Assembly: GCA_033239005.1 (NCBI GenBank)
Contig: BSQZ01000073.1
Span: 2,076,501-2,140,500 of the forward strand
Direction of reading: 5' to 3'
Source of the DNA: Lamellibrachia satsuma
Taxonomy: Eukaryota > Annelida > Polychaeta > Sabellida > Siboglinidae
Length of the DNA stretch: 64,000 nucleotides
A program made the position numbers and the translations under genes. Positions 12,001 to 27,000 of this stretch are shown piece by piece. Each line of letters starts with the position of its first letter. Position 1 is the first letter of the stretch. The notes below the pieces were generated by a model that searched no databases, was not told the DNA's origin, and was given only the letters and a program-made list of their open reading frames with translations.

Positions 12001-15000
12001 GACCGAAATGATAAGATTTTGTGGAACACATATTTTTTTATGGAAATAAACAATGTTTTGGTACTTTCTATGCTGTTTAAAAGTAGTTACAATGATTGAT
12101 GCATTATTCCTTTTCACAAATTTTAAACCAATGTTACTCTTAAAAATTTATATGCCACTTTTATAACAATAAAAATGTAGTGGAAAGTAGAGCTATTGTT
12201 TATCCAGCACTGGACTAATTACCAGTGAAACTGCATACTGTGCCAAATTACTTCATTTCTATGGCCTAAAATATGCAGTGCATATCTGCATACACCTTTG
12301 TATTTATGTCTCACTGCCACAGTGGTATTTATGTCTCACTGCCACAGTGGTATTTATGTCTCGCTGCCACAGTGGTATTTATGTCTCACTGCCACAGTGG
12401 TATTTATGTCTCACTGCCACAGTGGTATTTATGTCTCACTGCCACAGTGGTATTTATGTCTCACTGCCACAGTGGTATTTATGTCTCACTGACACAGTGG
12501 TATTTATGTCTCACTGCCACAGTGGTATTTATGTCTCACTGCCACAGTGGTATTTATGTCTCACTGCCACAGTGGTATTTATGTCTCACTGCCACAGTGG
12601 TATTTATGTCTCACTGCCACAGTGATATAACTGCGCAAGTTACGTTTTGCTAAATCTAGTTTTTACTTATTGGAGTTGTTGTCTGGTAACTGGCAGTTGT
12701 CAGCTGCCACGTACTAGTTAACGAGGCCAAATTCTACCCTTTTGGCATAAATAGTTAATTAGCTAGGGCGCATTATACCTTAGGGGTGCAGACATTCCCC
12801 ACCTTCCCCTACTTGGTATAGCCCTAAATCATGCACTGTCCATTTTATTAATCTTATTTGCTGTAGCAGTGTCTTAATACTTAGGAATGTAGCAAACATT
12901 ATAACTATGACTGTGGCTATGTCTGTTTGGCAGAGAACTCAATAGTTTGACTGTATTTCTGAAGTCGTCTGCCGAGAAGGAAACGTTTGCACGTGAGAAA
13001 CTGCAAGAAATGCTCAATGGCTTGCTGACCCAGAAAGAAAGTCTTGAGATGAATTTAATTGCGATGACAAAGCAGAAGGACATGTACAGGTGCATTCTGG
13101 GAAACATGTCAGGCACGCCACTCGAATTACCTGACAACAATAGAGTGAGTTTTCTTTTTTCACATTCAACAATAATTTGAGGCCGTTGATTCTGTTATTT
13201 TGTACGTGGACTGTATCAGTGGACTGTGTCCATGGACAATGTATCAGTGGACTGTGTCAGTGGACAATGTATCAGTGGACTGTGTCCATGGACAATGTAT
13301 CAGTGGACTGTGTCAGTGGACAATGTATCAGTGGACTGTATCCATGGACAATGTATCAGTGGACTGTGTCAGTGGACAATGTATCAGTGGACTGTGTCAG
13401 TGGACAATGTATCAGTGGACTGTGTCAGTGGACAATGTATCAGTGGACAGTGTATCAGTTGACAGTGTATTAGTGGACTGTGTCAGTGGACAATGTATCA
13501 GTGGACTCTATCAGTGGACAGTTGACTGTGTCCGTGGACAATGTATCAGTGGACTGTGTCAGTGGACAATGTATCAGTGGACAGTGTATCAGTTGACAGT
13601 GTATTAGTGGACTGTGTCAGTGGACAATGTATCAGTGGACTGTATCAGTGGACAGTGGACTGTGTCCGTGGACAATGTATCAGTGGACTGTATCAGTGGA
13701 CAGTGTATTAGTGGACTGTGTCAGTGGACAATGTATCAGTGGACTGTATCAGTGGACAATGTATCAGTGGACTGTATCAGTGGACAGTGGACTGTGTCAG
13801 TGGACAATGTATCAATGATCTGTATCAGTGGACAATGTATCAGTGGACTGTGTCAGTGGACAGTGTATCAATGATCTGTATCAGTGGACAATGTATCAGT
13901 GGACTGTGTCAGTGGACAGTGTATCAATGATCTGTAACAGTTGACAATGTATCAGTGGACTGTGTCAGTGGACAGTGTATCAATGATCTGTATCAGTGGA
14001 CAATGTATCAGTGGACAGTGTATCAATGATCTGTGTCAGTGGACAATGTATCAGTGGACTGTGTCAGTGGACAGTGTATCAATGATCTGTATCAGTGGAC
14101 AATGTATCAGTGGACTGTGTCATTGGACAATGTATCAATGATCTGTATCAGTGGACAATGTATCAGTGGACTGTGTCCATGGACAATGTATCAATGATCT
14201 GTATCAGTGGACAATGTATCAGTGGACAGTGTATCAGTGGACTGTATCAGTGGACAGTGTATCAGTGGACTGTGTCAGTGGACTGTATCAGTGGACAGTC
14301 TATCAGTGGACTGTATCAGTGGACAGTGTATCAGTGGGCAATGTATCAGTGGACTGTGTCCGTGGACAGTGTATCAGTGGACTGTGTCAGTGGACTGTAT
14401 CAGTGGACAGTGTATCAGTGGACTGTATCAATGGACAGTGTATCAGTGGACAGTGTATCAGTGGGCAATGTATCAGTGGACTGTGTCCATGGACAATGTA
14501 TCAGTGGACTGTATCAGTGGACAGTGTATCAGTGGATTGTATCAGTGGGCAATGTATCAGTGGACTGTATCAGTGGACAATGCATCAGTGGACTGTATCA
14601 GAGAGCAATGTATCAGTGGATTGTATCAGTGGACTGTATCATTGGACAATGTATCAGTGGACTGTATCAGTGGACAATGTATCAGTGGATTGTATCAGTG
14701 GACAATACATTAGTGGGCAATGTATCAGTTGGCTTAGTTATAAAATAAATGTTTTTTTGTGTCAAGGCATGCTGTACATCTTGGTAATTAATATGCAACG
14801 TTTACTGTTGTATTTGGTGACAACAGTAGCATATCATCAATATGGTTTGAAGAAGTGGGTTTACTCACTATTCAAAAGTGGTTGTTTTAAAAAAAAATTA
14901 TTTTCTTAGAAGTGACAGTCTGCTAGAAATTGTACTTTCTTACCATGTTATCTTACACAGAACAGTACGATGTGTGGCTGTTCCACTAAAACATGATGTG

Positions 15001-18000
15001 TGGCCGTTCCACTAAAACATGATGTGTGGCCGTTCCACTAAAACATGATGTGTGGCTGTTCCACTAAAACATGATGTGTGGCTGTTCCACTAAAACATGA
15101 TTTGTGACCATTCCACTAAAACATGATGTGTGGCTGTTCCACTAAAACATGATGTGTGGCCGTTCCACTAAAACATGATGTGTGGCCGTTCCACTAAAAC
15201 ATGATATGTGGCTGTTCCACTAAAACATGATGTGTGGCTGTTCCACTAAAACATGATGTGTGGCTGTTCCACTAAAACATGATGTGTGGCCATTCCACTA
15301 AAACATGATGTGTGGCCGTTCCACTAAAACATGATGTGTGGCCGTTCCACTAAAACATGATATGTGGCTGTTCCACTAAAACATGATGTGTGGCTGTTCC
15401 ACTAAAACATGATGTGTGGCTGTTCCACTAAAACATGATGTGTGGCCATTCCACTAAAACATGATGTGTGGCCGTTCCACTAAAACATGATGTGTGGCCG
15501 TTCCACTAAAACATGTGGGCAAATTATTATTACATGCAAGTTTCATTGTCAGAATGCTCATTGTCTAAAGTAGCAGAATACCTTTTCTTTATAAATGTAC
15601 ACATTCCACACAGTATTTTTACCTTGTAAGTATATCTCGAGTTATTCACAACACTGTTATTATTCTTTACATCTCTCTGTCTGTATGTCTACAGTCTGGT
15701 GGCGATGCAGGTGGTTTGTCGTTGCCTAACCCTGTCACTGTGTCGTGTGGACCAGAAGTGCCTTGGCTGCCGTCCAGTCCAGGAGAGTTCCAACAACTAC
15801 CCACGGTCAGTACACCTCCACACAAACACTTCCACAAAACACCTCCACACAAACACCTCCACACAAACACTTCCTAACAAACACCTCCACATAAACATAC
15901 TCCACACAAACACCTCCTCACCAATACCTCCACGCAAACACGTCATAAGCACCTCCACACAAACACCTCCAATCAAACACCTCCTCACAAACACCTTCAC
16001 ACAAACACCTCCAATCAGATACCTCCTCACAAAGCACCTTCACATCTTCACACATACACCCTCCACACAAACACCTTACAAACAGCTCCCTACAAAAACC
16101 TTCACACAAATACCTCACAAACAGCTTCACACAAACACCTCACAAACAGCTTCACACAAACACCTCACAAACAGCTTCACACAAACACCTCACAAACAGC
16201 TTCACACAAACACCTCTCAAACAGCTTCACACAAACACCTCACAAACAGCTTCACACAAACACCTCACAAACAGCTTCACACAAAACCTCACAAACAGCT
16301 TCACACAAACACCTCACAAACAGCTTCACACAAAACCTCACAAACAGCTTCACACAAACACCTCACAAACAGCTTCACACAAACACCTCACAAACAGCTT
16401 CACACAAACACCTCACAAACAGCTTCACACAAACACCTCACAAACAGCTTCACACAAACACCTCACAAACAGCTTCACACAAACACCTCACAAACAGCTT
16501 CACACAAACACCTCACAAACAGCTTCACACAAACACCTCACAAACAGCTTCACACAAACACCTCACAAACAGCTTCACACAAACACCTCTCAAATAGCTG
16601 TGGCAAAAATATATTACCTATATTTCGCTATTAATTAATATAAACTTGTGAATTTACCATTGTATAACCAGTGATGTTTTTATTTAAACATTTCATGTGT
16701 CCTGCAATGATCATTAGTTTTTTTCCACCATTATTGTTGCTTCCCTTAGAAGTCCTGGATGGGGCTGGCATTGATTATTGTTGCTCTCCTCTGAAGTCCC
16801 GGGTGAAGCTGGCATTGATTATTGTTGCTCTCCTCTGAAGTCCTGGGTGAAGCTGGCATTGATTATTGTTACTCTCCTCTGAAGTGCCAGGTTAGGCTGG
16901 CATTGATTATTGTTGCTCTCCTCTGAAGTGCCAGGTGAGGCTGGCATTGATTATTGTTGCTCTCCTCTGAAGTGCCAGGTTAGGCTGGCATTGATTATTG
17001 TTGCTCTCCTCTGAAGTCCTGGGTGAAGCTGGCATTGATTATTGTTGCTCTCCACTGAAGTCCTGGGTTAGGCCGGCATTGATTATTGTTGCTCTCCTCT
17101 GAAGTCCTGGGTGAAGCTGGCATTGATTATTGTTGCTCTCCTCTGAAGTCCTGGGTTAAGCTGCCATTGATTATTGTTGCTCTCCTCTGAAGTCCTGGGT
17201 TAAGCTGGCATTGATTATTGTTGCTCTCCACTGAAGTCCTGGGTTAAGCTGCCATTGATTATTGTTGCTCTCCTCTGAAGTCCTGGGTTAAGCTGCCATT
17301 GATTATTGTTGCTCTCCACTGAAGTCCTGGGTTAAGCTGGCATTGATTATTGTTGCTCTCCACTGAAGTCCTGGGTTAAGCTGCCATTGATTATTGTTGC
17401 TCTCCTCTGAAGTCCTGGGTTAAGCTGCCATTGATTATTGTTGCTCTCCTCTGAAGTGCCGGGTGAGGCTGGCATTGATTATTGTTGCTCTCCTCTGAAG
17501 TCCCGGGTGAAGCTGGCATTGATTATTGTTATTCTCCTCTGAAGTCCTGGGTTAGGCTGGCATTGATTATTGTTGCTCTCCACTGAAGTCCCGGGTTAGG
17601 CTGGTATTGATTATTGTTGCTCTCCACTGAAGTCCTGGGTGAAGCTGGCATTGATTATTGTTGCTCTCCACTGAAGTCCTGGGTTAGGCTGGCATTGATT
17701 ATTGTTGCTGGCTGGCTGATGTCAACATTTCTTGTTTTCCTTCTCCTTTTGTCATTGTTTCTGTCATCTTCAAGTAACTGGGGCGGCTAGCATGTCAGTA
17801 GATTTTTTTCTTCATAACATGCTAGGAAATATTTAACTGAACATCGACACCACAAATAATCACCTGGCACTGACGTCATATTTCACCAATTCATCCTTTA
17901 AAAATACGGTTCTTTTGGAAATCCCCTTGACTTAGAAATGCTGGTGACCACGACGGATCATGGACAATCAAAATGATCGTAAACACACCCTGCCACGTGT

Positions 18001-21000
18001 TTGTCAGATGGCTGGTGTAACCTGATATCATAGATGACAATACATTACAAAAATAGATTCAAGGCCCATTGTGGCAGCAAATTAAGGGGACATGTCAATA
18101 TTACAAATGGCCATTATGTTTTGTCAACAATATGTAAAACGCCAGTGAAAATCATCATATTTCAAGCATGATATATGTATCTATCGACATTTCTGTTATC
18201 ACTAACGATCAGGAAACGTTACCTAATTAAATTTTTTAAACTACAACATCCACGATGCTGCAATTTGGTATATGAACGAATCTTACATTTAGGCAATTTT
18301 ACACCATTTGGAATTACGATTAGTGAAGGATTTGTGTCAAAAATACACGATAGGCTGTCATTCAACTTTTGTTTAATTGATTCACGGTGGTGTTGCAGAG
18401 GTAATTCGTTTATGTTAACAAAAATGTACCTTAAAGTTATCAGTGACACTGTCATACTTATATGCATGTTATTTATTACTTTGGGGATTTTTTCAAAACT
18501 ATATTTTTTTTTCACATTTACAAAAATGTTTTAAAAATCATGTAACATAACCAAATAAATGAAAACTCAAAATTTTATTACTATATATTATATAGTATTT
18601 CAACAAAAATCTATGAAGAAATGGTTAATTTTTCTTCAAATCTTCTCCTGAAACTACTCAATTCAAGACAAGCATATAATAGCAACCCCAACTACCTTAA
18701 GTCCTGAATGACAGAGGTGTCAGCACCAGCCAACATATTTGTGATTGTCATCTACAAATCTTACGTTCTTGATGCACTAGATCATCATGTAGCTATTCAG
18801 CATTTAGTTGATGAATTTCTGCTGTAGGTGGCACCACAAGTCAGCAATGACATGGGCAGCATACAACACGACAGTGTAGAGACGATGCCTGGTTTTCAGT
18901 GGAAGGCGACCTCAGGTAAGCTTACTCGTCTACATCATGCTAGCAGATAAAGGGATTCCACAAGGTAACTGGATTAAAATGTTGCATAAGTTTACATACA
19001 TTATTTGGTATTTTTGCTGTTACGCTGGACCTAATGTACATGTTTGAATATTATGTTTAAACAACACTAGACACTTTAGTTTCAAAATTTCCTCCATTAG
19101 TTCATCCATCCATCCATCCATTACTTCAGTCAGTCATCCATCCATCCATTCAGTCATCCATCCATTCAGTCATCCATCCATCAATTTATGCATTCATATA
19201 TATCCATCCATCCACCCATGCATCCACCTATCCATCCATCCTAACAAACACCTCCACACAAACACCATTCATCCATCTATCCATCCATCCATTCATATAT
19301 ACAGTCACGCCTCGTTATAACGCGGTAGTCGGGGTCCACGACTTCGGACCGCATTGTAAGCGAGGCGCCTTAGGTGTTCTCATATCTGCCACCAGGGAGC
19401 TACTAATCAACAGCGACCGCCGCCCGCTGCACCAAGTCCATGAACCCTGTCGAAGCCCCGTGTGCTTGCAGCATTGTCTTATACGGCAATATGCAGTTTA
19501 TGGAACTTATTAAATGCGTATACTAGCATCAACGTGTATTATTTTTAAATGTCACACCCTCTTGACTCTTGAACTGAATAAAACACATGTACGTATACCA
19601 TTATGGAATATATCTACTACGATGATCTGGACCGCCAGGCCTACGAATCGAAAATAATAACCTGGACCTGAGCAGCCGAAAACGTATATGATTTGACAAA
19701 CGTAGTATGCAAGCTGATAAAACACAGAAAAAGACAATAGGTAGAATTAATAATTGTTTCACTTCGTCTTTCAACCGATCTTGACTGAAAAATAAATTGA
19801 TTACGCACCACTTAACATCGATTCATCATTTCATGTGCGGATGACGAATTCGTATTTTCGCCACCGGTAGCACCTTGGGTTTATGAGTTTGGCATGTTGG
19901 TTTCGCGTCGCGAAAACGATTAAATTTACGATGTAACGGAAGCATGTAATTTCACCCAAGTGTTATATTGGTACTGCTTGTTAAATGCATTTAAAACGGT
20001 TGATCTGATTCTTACGCGAGGCATATTTGTGAATCTCGATTGCAATTTACAAACTGTCGAAGCGAAGCCAGCGACAGTGCCAGTGTCAGTGATTGATGTC
20101 GGCGGCAGCGCAAAACAAACAACACGTTGATACTCGTTCATTGACATTGTTCACCTAATGTTTCTTGAGAATTGTCAAAGAAATTCTAAGTAGGTTTAAG
20201 CGGGCCCATTTGACATTTCCCCTGGTGGCAGAAATTCGGGGTCCACGACCGACCGCGTTATATCCGAATCCGCGTAATAACGGGGCGCGTTATAACGAGG
20301 CACGACTGTACATCCATCCATCCATCAATCAGTTCACCCACCAACTCACCCATCCATTCATATATATATCCATCCATCCATCAATCAGTTCACCCACCCA
20401 CTCACCCATCCATTCATATATCTATCCACCAATTCATCCTTCTATCCATCCATTCAGTCATGTGGACCACTTATTTAAAGGGGAACTGAAGCAATTTTGT
20501 GTTGTGCCGTATATTTAAATATATATTATCTAACTATGCATTAATGGTGACAGATACCTGCTAATTTATGAGATAAACTGAAAAACTGATTTTGTTCGAG
20601 ACAAAAATCGACAAAATACATCACTGCGTATCGCCATCTTGTTGTCGAAACGAGTGGTTTGAGTCGCGTATATCTAATCAATGTAAATTTTCGATTTTTT
20701 GCGATTTATTTCGTAAATAGGCATTCTGGAGCGAAAAAAAAGATATGGGTCTCTGTTATATATACACACGTCAACAAAATAGCGTTTTTGTTCGTTCCAA
20801 ATAAAAAAGTTAAAGAAATTACAACAAAACACGCAAAAAATCGTCGAAAACGCCACACTTCTCGAACACACAAGACGCTAACCAACGAGAATATGCGATA
20901 ACGGAATACCGGAACTATTTTTTACTTGTTGACAAGATGGATGCATCGCTTGTGACAGTTTCACCAGATCTGCTACTAGCGATTAGTGGTTTACTGAACT

Positions 21001-24000
21001 TCCATAATAGTTGTCTATCTTTGGAGAAATGGAAACCACAGACGAAGAGTCTAGTTCGACAGGCCACACGGAAACAACCGTTGACAGTCGTAAAGTGTCA
21101 CGGAGTGTGCGAGTCACGCTCCAGACTCCAGGTCGGCTTCTCCTTTGTTGACGGTGGATTCAGGAAAAATTACAACAGCGCTTTGACTGTCAACGATTCC
21201 TGACTAGGTAATGTGATGTGGTGAACCTGTGGAAATTGCGTCCCGATGTCTGAGCACGTTTACGTTGAGTCATCATGCTGCGCCGAGGAAGCTACCATGC
21301 CTAGGGCTAGGCTATGGCTATGCAGCACCGTGTGCCCGACCGCGTTGTTGCTTGCATCACCGTACGAAGGCGAAGACGATGATTTTGTAGTGATATGCAC
21401 AAACAGAGCGGTGCTAGATGTTGGCCTGCTGTCATTGCATGATTTGCGTGCCGACTCATTGATTCGCCCTATAGCTAGCAGGTCAGTAATTCAATTGTTA
21501 TTGAATCATTGCCATTTTAATAATCATATTTTTTCTGCAGATTTCTTTTACCTAGCCCGAGGGCGAGGTCCGAACCACAATGGCAATGCAAGCAGGCTTT
21601 TCTCTTTATTTTGTATCTAATCTAATGAAGTGTACCGTGACTGTATTTTAATATTGTGTTTGATTTTGTGTTGAATAACATTGATGACAATAATAACATG
21701 AGGGTTTATTTCATTCATTATGTGAATATATATATATATTCTTAAATGTTACCATAATCGTGATTGTAATAATGATTGTAATCATGACTACATTAGTAAT
21801 TGTGATTGCAATAATTACTGTAATCATGATTACATTAATATTTGTACTTGTAATCACCCCTCTCTGTAGCACACTATAACGCCTTGTTGTTTGGTGCAAT
21901 GTAATCATTTAAATAACAATAATTAACTACTGACAATATGTAATGTTCACAGTTTTGTAACTATTATGGTAATTATGGAATTAGTGCTATCAACTAACCC
22001 TGACAAATTATATTTCAGGCTCAGCAAAGGCAAGACAAGTAATCCCATCCTGCGATGTGGGAAGGATCTGTGATGTCTATTCTGAACCGAATTGAATTGA
22101 TGGAAAGTTTAGCTATGGAGATTGACCTGACACAGGTGAGTGTACTGATAGTCTTATATAGACAAATTGTGAGGCATCCACAGTATGCAGCAGGTTGAAA
22201 AACAACCTGGAAAACTACAAAAATTCCCACTAAAATATTAATAACTGAATGATGTGAATGCCTTCTTATCCGTATCCCACTTCTGTCAACAAAAATGTTT
22301 CCTGCAGCATCTTGCATGTCACTACACACAATTTCATTTATATTGAGACCAACATAAAATATATCAACAGTTTATTCACATAGATAAACAATTACCAAAG
22401 AAATAAGGCTAACTAGAACGACTAAACATTGACTAAAAACAGTGACTTCTACCACCGGGAAATACAACCTGGAACATGGATATCACAGTTACACACATCA
22501 TTATTATGCCACAACATATCAAATATACTGGTAGTTTAGCTTAGGAAATAATTAATCTTTATAAAGCCAAGGCATTTTAACTGTTTCACCATCATCATCT
22601 GTACCTTTGGCAATAGACTACTTGTTTTGATTGGACAGTAAATGTAAACCAATCGTGTAACAATATTACTTGTTCTGACTGACAGTAAACGTACACCAAT
22701 CATGCATACCAATACACTACTTGTTCCTACCAACAGTATATGTACACCAATGATCTCATTCTGGAATCTGCACCATTTCACTACTTCTTCTGACAGTAAA
22801 TGTACACCAATCATGTGTATCCAATATACTACTTGTTCTGACTGAATCTACTACTTGTTCCTACCGACAGCAAATGTAAACCAAGCGTCTCATTCTCTAC
22901 CAAATACACTACTTGTACTGACAGTAAATGTACACCAATCATATGTATCAATACACTACTTGTTCTGACTGATAGTACCTGCACACCAACCATCTGTTCC
23001 AATACACTACTGGCACTAAATATACACCAATACACTACTTATTAACATATTCGATTCACCTTTAACTCATCCAGGGGTAGAAATCAGCACACTTTCCTGA
23101 CAGACACCCCAGTATCCGAAAGACTTTGGCTGATAGATCAGACATGAGTACAACCTGTGTCACAGTTTATGGCTGTTTGGTGTGTGGCAGGTGCAGAAAA
23201 GTGACATAAGTTTTTCTCACGAATGACAAACTTCTTCTCTTTCTCATAGGTGTCGGAGCTGCTTGAGTCACCCTCGGTTATGTCGCTGTTATCACATAGT
23301 GTGCATCATCCGCACCAATGTCTTTATTCTCACTGAATCTGATGGAAGCTTCACATAGGAGTAGTCATGATCAACGTTCATTGGTGCAATAATGTCATCC
23401 GTGACTACAGCAGCATTCGCGAAGTGTTGCACTTGAAATATCGTTACCGGATCGATTTGCATTGCAGCATCAGTTGTATGTGGTGCCACAGCAGTAGTAG
23501 CAGTGATGGCACTAAAGGTGACATCCATAATGTAAAGATTGACGGCATCACCCGTAGCACTGGATGCTTCAAAACTAGTACCTGTACTTGTACGAACCAA
23601 TGGTGAATCTTTCATCTGAAAAGATTACACATACAGTGACTTGAAAATTTTACAAAATTCATCTTTTGCATAATAAAAATGAATCACAACGTGAGAAACT
23701 TTCTCGTGTATATATTATTTTTAGAATATAAGAGTGCCAGTATTATATAATGTATAAAGTAATCAACCACAGGGAAAATCATTTTCCCTATGGAGCCATG
23801 TTAATTCAACCAGTGGGTCTTTCACTGATCTCTTAATGTTTTTAATGAATCTGTTTGGTCAGTTTGACGAATGCCACTGGTAACATAACCAAATGCATGT
23901 AACCAAAATTTTAGCATCCTAGCTCCAAAGTGCATTATATTATCTAATCAACATTGCACTGTTTTCAATGGGCCAGGGAGGTCAAAATTCTATAAGGGGT

Positions 24001-27000
24001 CCAAATTCCATAACAAAATATGGATCCATAGGTACACTTTCTATGGGGTTCCTTATTTTATATCTGACACTCGATTTAGATAACATAATGCATGAATATT
24101 GTTATTGGACCAAATGCAGATCTATGCTTGTGACATCTTTACCTTATAAATGCTGTATGCACACACACGTATATGTATATGTGTAAATATATATATATAT
24201 AATTATTAGGTATTATACTGAAAGCATCTGTTAGATAGTATGGTGCATGGACAAAAGCCACACAGACATAAGTTTGTTTCAATTCAATTATACTGTTCAT
24301 GACTGTTGCTGTAGTACACAGAGACAAGATATTGTCATGAATATACTTCAGGCATGTGGTCAATTCCATTCCGGATTTGGAACTGACCCTCAATTCCAGA
24401 ATTGGAATTGACTTCAATTTATTTTTTTTTATTGGAATTTTTTTTCCGAAATTTATTTTTTTGGAATTGGAATTGATTTTGTTGGAATTATTGACTTGAT
24501 CCTGTTAATATTAACCCTTATATTTACTTATATTACTTTAAAAATCATATTTGTCTGCTATTAGCATGTCACCATGAATCTGGTAACAGCCAGAAAGTTG
24601 TCAACATTACAGCATAGACACTGTCTACTCTGGTATTGAAACATTGTGACCAAGAACGATATAATCAAGCATTTGCATCAAAAAGAAATACTAAGTTACT
24701 GTAACAGACAGTAAAACCAAAATCAGACCATTCATGCCTCATTTTCTTTTTCAGTGTATAAGGTTTATTTACAGAGATTGCCAATTAAGGGCACCTGCCT
24801 GCTCATTCCCTTTGTGTGAGAGAGGAAGCCTGCCCCACTTGAATGCAGCCCCTTGTTTATCCGAGCCTAATGTTCAGCCCACAAGTTTCCCATACTAAAC
24901 ATGTCACTGGTCACCTGTATAATGCTGTTACATGTGGCTGTAGGGTTTGCCCTTTGTAGTAATTAAAAATGTCCCCATGGAGAATACATGTTGGAGATTA
25001 GGATGTTGAAGACTCAAACTTTCCAGTAAATTTGATGAAATATCAATGATACCACAACTGATAATGATATAAATCTGCCTCCTAGTATATTTGCTCCCCC
25101 CCGGACATCTGCCCCTTTTTTCTATGATAGTTGACAAGTGAAAATCAGTTTGCAGTTTTATCATTATTACTACAATAACATAACATTCAATGACAAGTCG
25201 AAGTCACTTTAGCCTAATGCAATGGCCTATCCCCTGGAGTGTGTATGAGATGATCTTGTCACCAGTTGTCTTCCAGGTATCATTGATAGTCAGATCAGTG
25301 GTGGAAGATGGGTTCTTGGGGTGACGCTTCCACAAACAGTGGTGGACAGTAACGGGTCAGAGATCAGCTGGTTTGGAGTGCCCCTGGTATTAGCTGCCTT
25401 AGTTTTCAGGTCATCACGGACCTTGGCAGCTTCTATCTGTGCTATGTCACCATCATGGTTGCAGGCAGTCTTGTTGATCGCATTCTGGATCTGGAGATCA
25501 GATCAGTGACCACAGCACCCTTGCATGATCAGGATCGACGCTGGCTTCACTCCCAATTAAGAGTAATCTTGTTGGTCCCCCTTCTTGGTGAAGGAATGAC
25601 ACTCAAAACATAGCTTCTGACCTTGTCAAATGCTAGTAGTAATTTCCAAGGTGAAGTTATATAAGTGAATTCTGACAACTCTGGCTTGTGCATCCAGTTT
25701 TATAGGAAAATGGAGTCACTCCAACTCTCCATGGTAAATGCAATTCAAAAGAAACTTTGTTGAGATGGCTTCTTTCAAATATCCTCAATTGTCCTAACAT
25801 GTCCAGGTCCTAATGTCACTGGCTTCTTCCACAATTGCAATAAAGATAATCCTTTAATTACAGGATCATCTCCAACTACATAAAGTAATTTACTTGGCTG
25901 ATCTGGCACAAAGAACATTAATTGCAATTAGGGTAATATATATCTTGAATTCATGTTCAGAAGTTAAAAAAACATTTCTTAAAAAAAACTTACAATATAA
26001 TCCAGAAGCTACGGACAGGGGGCAAATGTCCAGATTTTGAATAAGGCAAATGGCTAATGTCTGGGGGGCAAGTGACAAAGGGGCAAATGTCCGGAAGGGG
26101 GGGCAAATGACCTGGACCCGATATAAACAGGGGAAACTGTTCAAAACTCAGATTAATGACCCAATTGTCCAGGGCTGTCCAAAATGTCTGGTTTTGTTAG
26201 CAAAAATCCAAGAGAGGTGTCGCAGCAGAAAGTACATATGAAATGGCTGGATGCCATTTTAAAGTTTTTTATGGCAAACCTGGTGTGTGTGTGTGTGTGC
26301 GTGGGCGTGTACGTGTGTGTGCGTTTAACGAACAATAATTTTTTAATCATATCTAATTAAATATGATTGTGCACATGTGACAAATAAAACTGTGTTAAAA
26401 CGAATTGCATTTGAATTTTTCTTTAGCCTAGCATTTTAACAGTTGGAATTGATTTTTTGCAAGGTGGAATTAGAACTGATTTTTGGAATTGACAAAACAG
26501 AATTGACCCCATGCCTGATATACTTCCTTCATATGTATAGCTTGTACTAATACTATTGTGGGTTGCCGACAATTGCCCCTTCCCCCACGATATTCATTAC
26601 AGTGTTATCAGTTGACTTAAAATGTAATTTAATACATCTCTATGAACTTCCGGTTATTACATGTGGGGTTTAATCTGATCAATAAAGCAAATTTATTTTA
26701 TATAATTTTGCCTTATTCTCAAGTCACAAGAATTCAGACATAAATTGTAAAGTGTCATTATAGAAAGCAGACATGTAATCTGACAGTGTTCAACTGGGTA
26801 GATGACGATGCCTTAGTTAGTTTCCTTTCCAGCTAGACATTGCATGGGTGAAATGCATTTTACTTAAATATTTAAATACTTTTTAAAAGTTTTTGTAACT
26901 GCTTTTGCACTTAATCACAATGAAAGTATTTGTATATTTTAAATATTTCCATAAAGAATTTGAAATGTAAACAGCAACAGTAGGCTTCTGTTGCACTATA

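Noticed and set aside
12273..14909. Repetitive predicted peptides (YVSLPQW..., SVDNVSVDC...)
   Set aside because: They fall wholly in 25-bp and 14/28-bp minisatellites and are open in all three frames, so there is no sign of coding selection.
15699..16634. 311-codon frame rich in Thr/His/Asn
   Set aside because: It starts in exon 6 in the wrong frame and then reads the CA-rich minisatellite.
21246..21620. 124-codon + frame as an independent gene
   Set aside because: It contains the CC part of the P2X7-like cluster and continues the broken transposon relic rather than a standalone gene.
25321..25509. Short + frame as a possible FBXO41 exon
   Set aside because: Lies within the hAT-like element and lacks matching splice phases and FBXO41 similarity.
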